A stretch of DNA of 19,203 nucleotides from JBOFSR01 sp051651645 (GCA_051651645.1 JBOFSR010000073.1:1-19203); one strand, 5' to 3'. Shown: positions 7,402 to 15,541, counted from the first letter of the stretch. The notes: generated by a model from the letters alone, not told the origin. Program-made: numbers and translations.

Positions 7402-8298
7402 TTAGCTTTCTTCCCGTTGAGAAGTCATCTCTTTTGTATATTCAAAGATTTCAATAATTGATTTAATTTGATTAATCAAGTCTTTTTTTGCCATAAGCGG
7501 CGTTATGGTATTTTTAGCTTGCTCATCACCTGAAAAGCGAACATAATCAAGGTGAATAAAAATATCTTGCAATGCTTTAATAGGAGTTTCAAAACACTGG
7601 CATTGTTCAGGCGAAAATAAGGTTTTCATTTTAGAGCTTTCGACTGATAAAAACGCTTTAAAAAAATGACTTTCTAAATAGATACGCGTACAAATAGTAA
7701 GACCGTGGATAAAATCTTTTTCGTTCATTTTTTTTGCCTTTTTACTCAGACGCTTAATATGGCGTATAAAACGTGCGTAGTTTTTTGACTTAAAAAGGCT
7801 TTTAATCAGTTTGTGGATAAAAAGTCCAAATCGTTTTACTCGAAATATGAGAAAAATAAGTATAATTACACCTAAAAATCCGCCTGCAATGGTGCCATAT
7901 AAAAGATAAAGCGTTTTTTGCAAAATAATGGGCGAAACAGGTGCTTGTATTTCACTTATATTTAGCTCTGCACTCAAAGATTCTACAAAAAATGAAGGAA
8001 AGGTAATACTATAGGTATCAATATTTTGTAAAAAGGGAGCAATATCAATTGGCTGAAGCTGAATACTGCCAACAGTCCACGGTGTAACTTCAATTAAAAC
8101 CTGCATTGAAGTTTCTGTTGATTGAACCTTTAAACGATTAATAGTGTATTGGTCGTTTGAAAAAAGCTGCAAAAAACTTTCATTTTCAAATAAATCAATA
8201 TTCACAGGAGTAATTTTTTCTGCAAGATCGAGAGTGTAATACACTTCAACCGAGTCGCCAATATAAATTTTATGCGGAAATATTTTTATGTCATTCAT
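7402..8298 (-). CDS. Uncharacterised single-pass membrane protein of the MoxR/Bat cluster
   Basis: 298 residues; I do not recognise the family firmly. The N-terminal half (1-125) is beta-rich and resembles the extracytoplasmic part of BatD-type proteins (IYIGDSVEVYYTLDL, VTPWTVGSIQLQPIDI). One membrane segment spans about 128-152, followed by a very basic stretch (RVKRFGLFIHKLIKSLFKSK) and a helical C-terminal domain. The positive-inside rule puts the C-terminal half in the cytoplasm and so the N-terminal half outside, yet there is no signal peptide. The position between DUF58 and batA is where other MoxR clusters carry a small DUF4381-like or BatD-like membrane protein, so a comparable role is likely. 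ATG 8298 overlaps the DUF58 stop (ATGA) and has AAGGAA upstream. Confidence 0.7.
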   Translation of the reverse strand: MNDIKIFPHKIYIGDSVEVYYTLDLAEKITPVNIDLFENESFLQLFSNDQYTINRLKVQSTETSMQVLIEVTPWTVGSIQLQPIDIAPFLQNIDTYSITFPSFFVESLSAELNISEIQAPVSPIILQKTLYLLYGTIAGGFLGVIILIFLIFRVKRFGLFIHKLIKSLFKSKNYARFIRHIKRLSKKAKKMNEKDFIHGLTICTRIYLESHFFKAFLSVESSKMKTLFSPEQCQCFETPIKALQDIFIHLDYVRFSGDEQAKNTITPLMAKKDLINQIKSIIEIFEYTKEMTSQREES

Positions 8299-9176
8299 GA
8301 CAATTTCCTTGCATAAAAAAAGTCGGATAAAACTGACACAGGCTCATCCTGCATAGTCATAACAAGTGGGCGAACTTTATATTTTTTGCATAAATTCTCC
8401 CAACGCTCTACGTGCTGTGCATGATGTTTTTTCCATTGTTGATGTAAATCATTCGAATTTGTGGGCAAAAAGGCTTCATCATTAGTTTCAGGATCAAAAA
8501 AAGATATATTTCCTGCAAATGGTAAATCATTATCAGTCAAGCGAATAGCTAATACATCATGATGAGATGCAAGTTGTGCAAGCTCAGTTTCATAGGCTGT
8601 TGTGCGAAAGTCAGAGAGAATTATCACCAGCGATCGATTTTTCAAATGTTTTCGGGCCCCTAAAAGAGCCTGCGATAAGGCAGAGCCTTTTTCCACTTTT
8701 GTAGGTAGCGAGTCAAGTGCCTTCATTAACATCATCACATGGCTTTCTGTAGCTTTTGGTTTGCATGAAAAAGTGATTTCGTTATCAAAAAATACAGCTC
8801 CCACAGGACTGTAATTATTTTGTGCGGCAAAAATGAGCAAGGCAGCTACTTCACTTGCAAGCTGTAATGGACTTTTAGAAGAAAATCCTGTTTGCATAGA
8901 AAGAGATCGATCAACGATCACATACACAATCAACTCACGCTCTTCATCATACATTTTTACGTAAGGCTTATTAATACGAGCAGTAACATTCCAGTCAATG
9001 GTACGAACATCATCGCCGTACAAATAATCTCGAACGCCTGCAAACTCAATCCCCTGTCCACGATACAAAGAGCGAAAAATGCCGTTTTTCATTCCTTCTG
9101 CAAGAGAAAGAGATGAAAGGCGCAATCGTGAGGCTTTTTGAATGAGACTTTGGTAATCAAGTTTATTTGAAATCAT
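8295..9176 (-). CDS. DUF58 domain protein, partner of MoxR
   Basis: 293 residues. The DUF58 signature is complete: RGQGIEF (39-45), RDYLYGDD (49-56), RTIDWN (58-63) and TAR (65-67), with a VWA-like fold after it (VIVDRSLSM, D89, S91, S93, and LSDFR further on). It has no membrane segment, so it is probably a soluble cytoplasmic partner, as usual beside MoxR. The start ATG 9176 is 2 bases after the moxR stop and lacks a good Shine-Dalgarno, suggesting coupled translation with moxR. The DUF58 biochemical role is not established; the family almost always travels with MoxR ATPases and VWA proteins, as here. Confidence 0.9.
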   Translation of the reverse strand: MISNKLDYQSLIQKASRLRLSSLSLAEGMKNGIFRSLYRGQGIEFAGVRDYLYGDDVRTIDWNVTARINKPYVKMYDEERELIVYVIVDRSLSMQTGFSSKSPLQLASEVAALLIFAAQNNYSPVGAVFFDNEITFSCKPKATESHVMMLMKALDSLPTKVEKGSALSQALLGARKHLKNRSLVIILSDFRTTAYETELAQLASHHDVLAIRLTDNDLPFAGNISFFDPETNDEAFLPTNSNDLHQQWKKHHAQHVERWENLCKKYKVRPLVMTMQDEPVSVLSDFFYARKLS

Positions 9177-9178
9177 AA

Positions 9179-10204
9179 TTACGGCAGGGGCAAAACAGAA
9201 AGAATTTTATTGATAATATCATCAGCTGTTAGCCCATCAGCAACCGCTTCATACGAAAGCACAATGCGATGGCGCAAAATAGAAGGAGCGACAAGCTTTA
9301 CATCATCGGGTAAAACATATTTTCGCCCAGCAAAAAATGCTGCAATTTTTGCACACTGCAAAAGAGCAATTGTTGCCCGCGGAGATGCACCAAATGACAA
9401 ATATTTAAGAATATCTGAACGATTTTTTCCTGCATTAATTTTGCTAATAGTGCTTTTTTCTTCCCCTGAGTCAGGGCGAGTTACTGCAACCAAGGAGACA
9501 AGGTACTCAATAATTTTATCATCACAAACAATGGTTGCAATGAGAGATCTAATTTTTGTAATCATCTCGAGTGTAAAAACTTTTTCAACGGGAACAAGAG
9601 AAATATCCCCTGCGTCCATTTTTTTTACAATCGCAATTTCTTCGGTGATTGACGGATATGGTAAAATTAATTTCATTAAAAAGCGGTCAAGTTCCGCCTC
9701 GGGAAGATTATACGTACCTTCTTGCTCAATGGGATTTTGCGTTGCTAAAACAAAAAAAGGATTAGGTAGGGCAAGTGTTGAATCTCCAATTGTAACTTGA
9801 TGCTCGGCCATAGCTTCAAGCAAAGCTGACTGAACCTTTGCAGGAGAGCGATTTATCTCATCAGCAAGCACAAGGTTTGCAAAAACAGGCCCTTGTCGAA
9901 TTGAAAACTTTGCCGCAGCTTGCTCATAAAAAAGTGTTCCAATCAAATCTGCGGGCAATAAATCTGGGGTAAACTGAATTCGCTTAAAAGAAAAACCTGA
10001 AATATCAGAGAAGGTTTTTACCAGCAAGGTTTTAGCAAGCCCTGGAACGCCTTCAAGTAAAACATGACCGCCTGCTATGAGTGCAATCATAATTCCTGCA
10101 ATCACGTCTTTTTGACCAACAATCCGTTTTTCAATTTCCTCATGACAACGATTTATATAGCCTTTGCATTCTTCAAACAAGGCATCATTTTGCACGGTAT
10201 CCAT
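9179..10204 (-). CDS. MoxR-family AAA+ ATPase
   Basis: 341 residues from ATG 10204. The longer frame adds 22 residues unlike the family, while this ATG is preceded by a strong GGAGG at 10209-10213. Walker A GVPGLAKT (52-59), Walker B LVLADE (111-116), sensor 1 ATQNP (154-158), then EAELDRF (169-175), and a C-terminal lid with SFGASPRA. MoxR proteins are chaperone-like ATPases that act on partners carrying VWA domains; the next genes encode exactly such partners. It follows ftsQ after an 89-base gap, the longest gap in the run, with no hairpin terminator in it, so transcription may read through from the division genes or start again here. Confidence 0.93.
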   Translation of the reverse strand: MDTVQNDALFEECKGYINRCHEEIEKRIVGQKDVIAGIMIALIAGGHVLLEGVPGLAKTLLVKTFSDISGFSFKRIQFTPDLLPADLIGTLFYEQAAAKFSIRQGPVFANLVLADEINRSPAKVQSALLEAMAEHQVTIGDSTLALPNPFFVLATQNPIEQEGTYNLPEAELDRFLMKLILPYPSITEEIAIVKKMDAGDISLVPVEKVFTLEMITKIRSLIATIVCDDKIIEYLVSLVAVTRPDSGEEKSTISKINAGKNRSDILKYLSFGASPRATIALLQCAKIAAFFAGRKYVLPDDVKLVAPSILRHRIVLSYEAVADGLTADDIINKILSVLPLP

Positions 10205-10293
10205 AAAACCTCCGCTCTCAGTGTACATGGAACACAAGAAAAAATCAACTGTCTTGCATTTGAGTAACAAGTAAAAGTCGCAGGGGCAAGCTA

Positions 10294-11121
10294 TTATCGA
10301 ATGTGATACGAAGTTGTCCCATAGCGTAAATCAATTTCATATACATTTTTTTCAATTGAATTGACAACATCAAGGGCAATCATCATATGGTGTAGCACAG
10401 ATTCATCAAATGTTCTATCAACTAAAACCTTAATTTTTGACTTCATTGGATAGATAGCAAGGTCATAGTTTCCGTAATCTTTTGGCAAAATCTGAATCTC
10501 TGAAATTGACTCCAAGTATGAAGGATTTGTCTCTGCAATTTCTGATAATTTTTCAAGAAATGGACGCAATTTTGAATGAACTCGCATTCCAACTTGGACG
10601 CTTTCAAAATTAAGTCCGCTAATCAACGGAAGCTTTTCTGAAACATGACCGTCAACTTGAAAAACAACGCCTTTTTTATCAATAGAAATGGGAATTGATT
10701 TATCTCCGCTTAACACAATGGCCATGGCAATCGGAACGCGCTCCTCAACATTGACAATCACATGGTTAGGCAATTTTTTTTCAACGCTAATATTTGCAAT
10801 TAACGGATGATCATAAAAAAAAGCTGAAATAGTTTCTTGATCCAATCGCCCCCAAGACTGAGAAAAAAGCAATGAGGATTTTTGTAATAAATCTTCTTCG
10901 TTAATGTGATTAAGTCCCGTAAACTCAACATCAACCCCTGTTGATAAAGGCAGTACAACAAAATACAACAAAAGCTCAATTGCAAGTACGGTAAAAATTA
11001 TAATGACTATAATTGGTAAAATTTTAGCTTTTGCATCAGGATTTTTCTTTCGAGGAGATTGGTTATGATCACTAAAAGGATAAAATTGATTAATGTCAGA
11101 ATAAATTTGGCTTTCAGCCAT
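10294..11121 (-). CDS. ftsQ: FtsQ/DivIB-type cell division protein
   Basis: 275 residues. A cytoplasmic tail (1-33, basic RKKNPDAKAK near its end), one membrane segment (about 34-59), then a POTRA domain (about 62-130: VDVEFTGLNHINEEDLL ... HPLIANISVEKKLPNHVIVNVEERVP) and the beta-rich FtsQ domain, the usual bitopic plan. FtsQ links FtsL and associated proteins to the division ring at the membrane. The start at ATG 11121 has GGAGG six bases upstream, inside the end of ftsW, and the genes overlap by 8 bases. In most division clusters ftsA and ftsZ follow; here moxR follows instead. Confidence 0.88.
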   Translation of the reverse strand: MAESQIYSDINQFYPFSDHNQSPRKKNPDAKAKILPIIVIIIFTVLAIELLLYFVVLPLSTGVDVEFTGLNHINEEDLLQKSSLLFSQSWGRLDQETISAFFYDHPLIANISVEKKLPNHVIVNVEERVPIAMAIVLSGDKSIPISIDKKGVVFQVDGHVSEKLPLISGLNFESVQVGMRVHSKLRPFLEKLSEIAETNPSYLESISEIQILPKDYGNYDLAIYPMKSKIKVLVDRTFDESVLHHMMIALDVVNSIEKNVYEIDLRYGTTSYHIR

Positions 11122-12256
11122 GTTGAGCCTCCGAATAAATATTGAAACGTGAAACGTTTATGATTAAGCCACAAAAAGCAAGTGTAATAGCAAGCGAAGT
11201 TCCGCCCGATGAAAAAAATGGCAAGGGAATTCCCGTGGATGGAAAAAGTCCCGAGACAACTCCGCAGTTCAAAATTGATTGAAAAAATATTGAGGAAACG
11301 GATCCAATTACCAGCAAGCTTCTAAATAAATCCTTGCACTCAAAGGCAATTTTTAAACCTATCCACAACATATAAACAAGGGCAGCAAGATAAACAAGCA
11401 CGCCAAAAAATCCCATTTCTTCAGTCCAGCCTGCAAAAATAAAGTCTGATTGCACTTCTGGAATAACGGAGGTTTTGCGATATGCTCCGCCAACACCACG
11501 ACCCCAAAAACCCCCAGAGCGAATTGCACTTTGTGCTGCCAAAAGTTGATAGCTCATTCCATACGGATCAAGCCCTGGTTTTAAGTATGAAATAACACGA
11601 TACACTCGATACGGTTCGGTAAAAACAAACAAAAAGGCAATGGGAATGCCAAAAAAAATCAAGGTCATAAATAAGTGAATTTTAACACCTGCAAAGAAAA
11701 AAATGACTAAACCAATAAAGAAAATAAAAAGAGTAGTAGAAAAATCATCTTGCAAGTACACAAAAAAAACAAAGCTTCCAAGCACAATCATAGCAGGCAC
11801 AATTGACACCATAACTTCATCCATTCGCTCTTTTTTCTTGTCAAAAATATGAGCTAAATAGCAGACAATAACAAACTTAACCAATTCAGCAGGTTGAAAA
11901 GTAAAACCTGCAATACCAAGCCAGCGACGAGCTCCATTTTTTTCAATACCAACACCTGGAATTGCTGTTAAAACGCAAAGGAAAAACACAACGACGACAA
12001 CAGGAAAAAAGGTTTTTCTAAGCATTTCAAGGTTAATAAAAGAAAAAAAGATCAACAAAACTAAGCCAATTACCGCTGTTCCCAGTTGGCGCTTTATATA
12101 ATGCAGCTCATCATTGAAAAGACGCAAGGCTGAACTTCCAGAACTTAAGTACAAGGTTATAAAACCCAAGCCACAAAGCAATAAAATAGAGATGATAAAG
12201 CCTGTATATACAGTATGATTATTATATTTACTTACAGAGATTGGACGGCTTTTCAT
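11114..12256 (-). CDS. ftsW: FtsW, SEDS-family septal peptidoglycan polymerase
   Basis: 380 residues with about ten membrane segments. SEDS proteins polymerise lipid II glycan strands, FtsW at the septum with a class B PBP partner. Family marks: KNGARRWLGIAGFTFQPAE with KFV after it, AAQSAIRSGGFWGRGVG, VQSDFIFAGWTEEMGFFG, and a C-terminal FFSSGGTSLA. It overlaps murF by 4 bases (ATGA) with GAGGGAG before the ATG. The neighbours murF and ftsQ favour FtsW over the elongation paralogue RodA. No class B PBP (ftsI) gene is present in the cluster. Confidence 0.93.
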   Translation of the reverse strand: MKSRPISVSKYNNHTVYTGFIISILLLCGLGFITLYLSSGSSALRLFNDELHYIKRQLGTAVIGLVLLIFFSFINLEMLRKTFFPVVVVVFFLCVLTAIPGVGIEKNGARRWLGIAGFTFQPAELVKFVIVCYLAHIFDKKKERMDEVMVSIVPAMIVLGSFVFFVYLQDDFSTTLFIFFIGLVIFFFAGVKIHLFMTLIFFGIPIAFLFVFTEPYRVYRVISYLKPGLDPYGMSYQLLAAQSAIRSGGFWGRGVGGAYRKTSVIPEVQSDFIFAGWTEEMGFFGVLVYLAALVYMLWIGLKIAFECKDLFRSLLVIGSVSSIFFQSILNCGVVSGLFPSTGIPLPFFSSGGTSLAITLAFCGLIINVSRFNIYSEAQHG

Positions 12257-13668
12257 GCAACTCCCTCATTTGTCTGGAGTGCTTGTGCTGCTTCCCACAG
12301 TTTCATCCCTTGAGAAGCTTTGAGTAAAATAAAATCACCTTTTTTAGCATTTTGATGTAATATTTGCGTCAGTTCATCCATTGCTGTTGAATGAAAAACC
12401 TTGCCAATAAAATTTTTGCAGATTTCATACGCAAAACTCATTTGTTCGCCATAAAAAATAATGACACCGGCATTACTGTGTAGTAATCGATTGCCAATTT
12501 TTTGATGCAATTCAAGTGACTTTGCTCCAAGTTCAAGCATATCGCCTAAAACGTAAATTTTCTTTGCACTTTTTGCTTCAAGCGATAAATCATCGCAAAA
12601 ATCAATTGCACTAAGCATAGATTCAGGATTTGCGTTATAGCAATCTTGCATAATCGTATAATCCCCATGCAAAATTTCACAGCGACCAAAAAGTGGCTTG
12701 ATTTTCTGAAACCCCTCTTGAATTTCGTTTGCACAAAGATCAAAAAGCTCAGCAATCGCAATTCCTGCAAGGGCGTTTGAAAAATTATGAGTTCCCGCTA
12801 AATTGAGTGTGCAGGCTGTTCCCTGATACAAAAAATCTGTTCCAAAATTATTATTCTGCACAACGTGCGACACATTTTTGCAGGATTTTTCCCCAAATGT
12901 TTTAATAGTTCCCTGAACATTTTTTTGTAAAAAATCTGCATATTCATCATTTTCGTAAATAAATCCAACTGATTTTTCACTAAAATTTTTAAAAATCTGT
13001 TTTTTTTCAGCAGCGATCACATCTTTTGAGCCTAAAAGCCCAATATGAGCGGTGCCAATATTGGTAATCACAGCAACATCAGGATTTAAAACATCCGTTA
13101 TTTCTGCAATCTCCCCTACTCGGTTCATGCCAAGCTCAAAAACGCCAATTTCATGGTGCGATTGAATTTTAAAAACCGACAAGGGCAATCCTGTTTCAGA
13201 ATTAAAATTCCCTTCATTACAAACAACAGAATATTTTTGTGCTAAAAGTTGAGCGATAATCTCTTTTACGGTTGTCTTTCCAGAAGATCCCGTAATCCCA
13301 ATCTTTTTTAATAATGGAAATTGTTGCACATACTTTTTTGCAAGATTTTGCAAGGCATACAGCGTATGCTCAACGACAATAAACGTTGCATTGTATTTTT
13401 TAGCCCACTGAGCATAGGGATTTGCATCAGTTTTTGCATGATTTTCATCAACAAAAATAATAGACGCACCATTTTGCAAAGACTGTTCTATATACTGATG
13501 TCCGTCTTGATTTGATCCCATAAGTGGAATAAAAAGTGTATTTTTTTGCACAAGCCGACTATCAGTGGCAACGCTTGTAAAGACGACGGAATCTGCCTTG
13601 AACAGCACATCGCCTGAAACGCTTTGAACGAGTAAATTAAATGTTAGTAAACTCTCCGTGTTTGCCAC
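12253..13668 (-). CDS. murF: MurF, UDP-MurNAc-tripeptide--D-alanyl-D-alanine ligase
   Basis: 471 residues, the family's usual length. Cytoplasmic Mur ligase adding D-Ala-D-Ala to the UDP-MurNAc tripeptide with ATP. N-terminal uridine-binding part (TDSR near 36; FIPLMGSNQDGHQY), ATP loop GITGSSGKTT (124-133), NEGNFNSETGLPLS, ELGMNRVGEI (178-187), TNIGTAHIGLLGS (202-214), and CYNANPESM of the C-terminal domain. The P-loop has Ser where the more common form has Asn (GSNGKTT). The start is GTG 13668, with AAGGA just upstream; the ATG inside that site is out of frame. The cluster lacks the other mur ligases. Confidence 0.95.
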   Translation of the reverse strand: MANTESLLTFNLLVQSVSGDVLFKADSVVFTSVATDSRLVQKNTLFIPLMGSNQDGHQYIEQSLQNGASIIFVDENHAKTDANPYAQWAKKYNATFIVVEHTLYALQNLAKKYVQQFPLLKKIGITGSSGKTTVKEIIAQLLAQKYSVVCNEGNFNSETGLPLSVFKIQSHHEIGVFELGMNRVGEIAEITDVLNPDVAVITNIGTAHIGLLGSKDVIAAEKKQIFKNFSEKSVGFIYENDEYADFLQKNVQGTIKTFGEKSCKNVSHVVQNNNFGTDFLYQGTACTLNLAGTHNFSNALAGIAIAELFDLCANEIQEGFQKIKPLFGRCEILHGDYTIMQDCYNANPESMLSAIDFCDDLSLEAKSAKKIYVLGDMLELGAKSLELHQKIGNRLLHSNAGVIIFYGEQMSFAYEICKNFIGKVFHSTAMDELTQILHQNAKKGDFILLKASQGMKLWEAAQALQTNEGVA

Positions 13669-13694
13669 TTTTCATCCTTGTAATATTTTTCTAT

Positions 13695-14003
13695 CTATCT
13701 TTTAACTTGCACGCGAATAATCTCATCAGGACTTGCCTTTCGCATTTGCAACGAGCCTTTTGCAAGTTGCTCAATTCGCTCAGGGCTTGATAAAACAGAA
13801 ATGCCTGCTATTAAACGCTTATTTGCTTCAATCAGTTCATACTGACTTGATTCAATTTTTTTAACCTCACGCTCAATTTTTGAAAATCGCTTTGCCTGAA
13901 TACTATCTAAAATCAATAAGCACGGAATGCAAATGACTACCAGATAAATCCACATTTTTTTAAACGCAATTTTTCCGCTTTTACGGATTTGTTCCCACTT
14001 CAT
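13695..14003 (-). CDS. ftsL: FtsL-like small division protein
   Basis: 102 residues: short basic N-terminus, one membrane segment (about 17-35), then a charged, coiled-coil-like helix (KIEREVKKIESSQYELIEANKRLIAGI) and a short tail. This bitopic coiled-coil plan and the place just after rsmH identify it as FtsL-like, although sequence identity in this family is always low. FtsL works with FtsB and FtsQ to activate FtsW at the septum. ATG 14003 lies 23 bases inside rsmH and has AAGGAAG upstream. Confidence 0.78.
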   Translation of the reverse strand: MKWEQIRKSGKIAFKKMWIYLVVICIPCLLILDSIQAKRFSKIEREVKKIESSQYELIEANKRLIAGISVLSSPERIEQLAKGSLQMRKASPDEIIRVQVKR

Positions 14004-14946
14004 AAATCTTCCTTACCACACGTAATTTTGCACTGCGAGAAGGATGATTTTCTTCAATCTCCTCGCTCGTGGGACAAACAGCCTTTCTTGTTAAAAGAAG
14101 AGCCTCTTTTGTGCCTCTGCATATACATATCGGTTGTTGAGGCGGACAAATACAGTCTTTCGCCTTATTGCGAAAAAAGTTTTTTACAATTCTGTCCTCA
14201 AGCGAATGAAAGGTGATAACTCCCATTTTGCCGCCCACTTGTAAAACCTTAAACGCATTTTCTAATGCACTTTCAAGGCGATCAAATTCTTTGTTTACTG
14301 CAATGCGCAAAGCCTGAAAGGTCTTTGTTGCAGGATTAATTTTCTTCCGTCGATACTCTGAAGGAACTGCGTGATAAATTATATCGGAGAGCCTTTTTGT
14401 CGTTGTAATGCGAAACTGCTTTCGCTCTTCTACAATCGAACGAGCAATTCGCCTGCTGTACCGCTCTTCTCCGTTGATATAAATCAAATTTGCTAAATCT
14501 TCTTCATTCAAAGAATTAACTAAACCTTCTGCACTTTCTTCAGTCAAAGGATTTAGACGCATATCAAGTGCCTCATCCTGACGAAAAGAAAACCCCCGAC
14601 CAGATTTTTCATAATGAAAAACAGAAATTCCTAAATCAAACAAAATGATATGAGGCCTTTCAAATTGGTCGGGGTAAGCTGCGTAAAACTCGTCAAACCA
14701 CGCAGAAACAAAAGTCATCCGATCACCAAAAGAAGCCAAACGTTCTTGTGCTCGAGCCTGAATTTTTTTATCCGCGTCTAATCCTATAATACGCAAATTC
14801 TTAAAATTGTGTAAAAAAGACTGTGAGTGCCCACCCTCACCCAAAGTCGAATCAACCATTAAAGGTTTATCAGCAAAATCCTCATTCTCTGGGGATAAAT
14901 ACTGCAAGCATTCTTGTAACAAAACCGAACTATGAACAATTTCCAC
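13981..14946 (-). CDS. rsmH: RsmH (MraW), 16S rRNA m4C1402 methyltransferase
   Basis: 321 residues, the family length. S-adenosylmethionine-dependent N4-methylation of C1402 in 16S rRNA. Marks: HSSVLLQE at the N-terminus, DSTLGEGGHS (32-41), GLDAD (55-59), DLGIS (104-108), SGRGFSFRQDEALDMRLNP, PATKTFQALRIAVN, and the C-terminal SLEDRIVKNFF. The start is GTG 14946, 7 bases after GAGGA. It follows mraZ by 18 bases, the standard mraZ-rsmH pair at the head of a division cluster. Confidence 0.96.
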   Translation of the reverse strand: MEIVHSSVLLQECLQYLSPENEDFADKPLMVDSTLGEGGHSQSFLHNFKNLRIIGLDADKKIQARAQERLASFGDRMTFVSAWFDEFYAAYPDQFERPHIILFDLGISVFHYEKSGRGFSFRQDEALDMRLNPLTEESAEGLVNSLNEEDLANLIYINGEERYSRRIARSIVEERKQFRITTTKRLSDIIYHAVPSEYRRKKINPATKTFQALRIAVNKEFDRLESALENAFKVLQVGGKMGVITFHSLEDRIVKNFFRNKAKDCICPPQQPICICRGTKEALLLTRKAVCPTSEEIEENHPSRSAKLRVVRKIYEVGTNP

Positions 14947-14964
14947 ACTATCTTCCTCAAATCC

Positions 14965-15408
14965 TTAAAAATGAATTGAAGATAATTTTTCAGTTGCTTC
15001 AAGAAAACTTTCTTCACTATCTAGTAATTCTGCCTCATACAAGCTTGCATCCCACAGTTCAATATATTTATTGACGCCAAGAATTACGCAATCTTTTGAC
15101 AGGCTTGCATATTCACGCAAGCTTTGTGGTACAGAAATTCGTCCCGTTTTGTCAAACTCAACCTCTTGTGCAGGAGCAATAAAACGCCTTTGCACTGAAC
15201 GATCTTGCTTGTTAAACAAGGATGCACTTTCCATTACTTTTGAACAAAGGGCTTTCCACTCTTCAGGTAAAAACAACCACAGACACTTATCAATGCCTCG
15301 TGTTGCTATGAGAATATTTTCACTCAGTTCATTTCGCAATCGTGATGGAAAAAGAATACGACCCTTTTCATCAAGCGTATTACGGTATTCGCCTGTTAGC
15401 AAATTCAT
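14965..15408 (-). CDS. mraZ: MraZ, transcriptional regulator of the division cluster
   Basis: 147 residues from ATG 15408. An in-frame GTG 7 codons earlier lies inside the operator repeats and gives residues unlike the family, while MNLLTGEYRNTLDEKGR is the normal N-terminus. Two SpoVT/AbrB-type half-repeats are seen: LDEKGRILFPSRLR near the start and FDKTGRISVPQSLR after the midpoint. MraZ forms a ring-shaped oligomer and binds short repeats before its own gene; four such repeats lie directly upstream. It is the first gene of the twelve-gene minus-strand run. The nearest Shine-Dalgarno-like GGGAG is 14 bases from the ATG, so translation initiation may be weak. Confidence 0.95.
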   Translation of the reverse strand: MNLLTGEYRNTLDEKGRILFPSRLRNELSENILIATRGIDKCLWLFLPEEWKALCSKVMESASLFNKQDRSVQRRFIAPAQEVEFDKTGRISVPQSLREYASLSKDCVILGVNKYIELWDASLYEAELLDSEESFLEATEKLSSIHF

Positions 15409-15415
15409 TTTTTTA

Positions 15416-15449
15416 CCACTTTCTCCCACTAATTACCACTTTCTTCCAT
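15416..15449 (-). promoter_or_regulatory. MraZ operator: four direct repeats spaced 10 bases
   Basis: On the minus strand GTGG occurs at 15439-15436, 15429-15426 and 15419-15416, exactly 10 bases apart, with ATGG at 15449-15446 as a degenerate fourth copy. MraZ is known to bind short G-rich repeats at this spacing before mraZ. The repeats run from the -10 hexamer to just before the mraZ ATG, so binding would block both transcription and access to the start region. Confidence 0.85.
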
Positions 15450-15475
15450 TTTAACAGATAGAATTTTTCTGTCAA
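15448..15475 (-). promoter_or_regulatory. Promoter of the mraZ operon
   Basis: On the minus strand TTGACA (15475-15470) is a perfect -35 and TAAAAT (15453-15448) a 5-of-6 -10, 16 bases apart, with TG one base before the -10 (extended -10). The predicted start of transcription, about 15441, falls inside the MraZ repeats. Confidence 0.8.
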
Positions 15476-15523
15476 TGCAAAAATAACAAAAAGATTAAAA
15501 ATTACTAAAAAAAATTATTTGTA

Positions 15524-15541
15524 ACTATACAGATGTATAGT
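15524..15541. repeat. Perfect palindrome between divergent genes
   Basis: ACTATACA (15524-15531) and TGTATAGT (15534-15541) are perfect inverted copies around a 2-base centre. It lies about 50 bases upstream of the mraZ -35 and about 55 bases before the -35 region of the divergent gene. The shape suits a dimeric regulator. It is not a terminator for any gene here, since both neighbours point away from it. Confidence 0.5.

Noticed and set aside
9210..9800. 196-codon plus-strand frame inside moxR
   Set aside because: It is the complement of a strongly conserved AAA+ gene, with no family-like sequence and no ribosome binding site.
10220..10248. Promoter TTGATT-17-TACACT on the minus strand before moxR
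   Set aside because: It would start transcription at the ribosome binding site itself, and both hexamers match only 4 of 6; an internal promoter in the gap is possible but not shown.
15409..15429. In-frame GTG start for mraZ seven codons upstream
   Set aside because: This GTG is one of the MraZ repeats, has no Shine-Dalgarno, and adds residues unlike the family.
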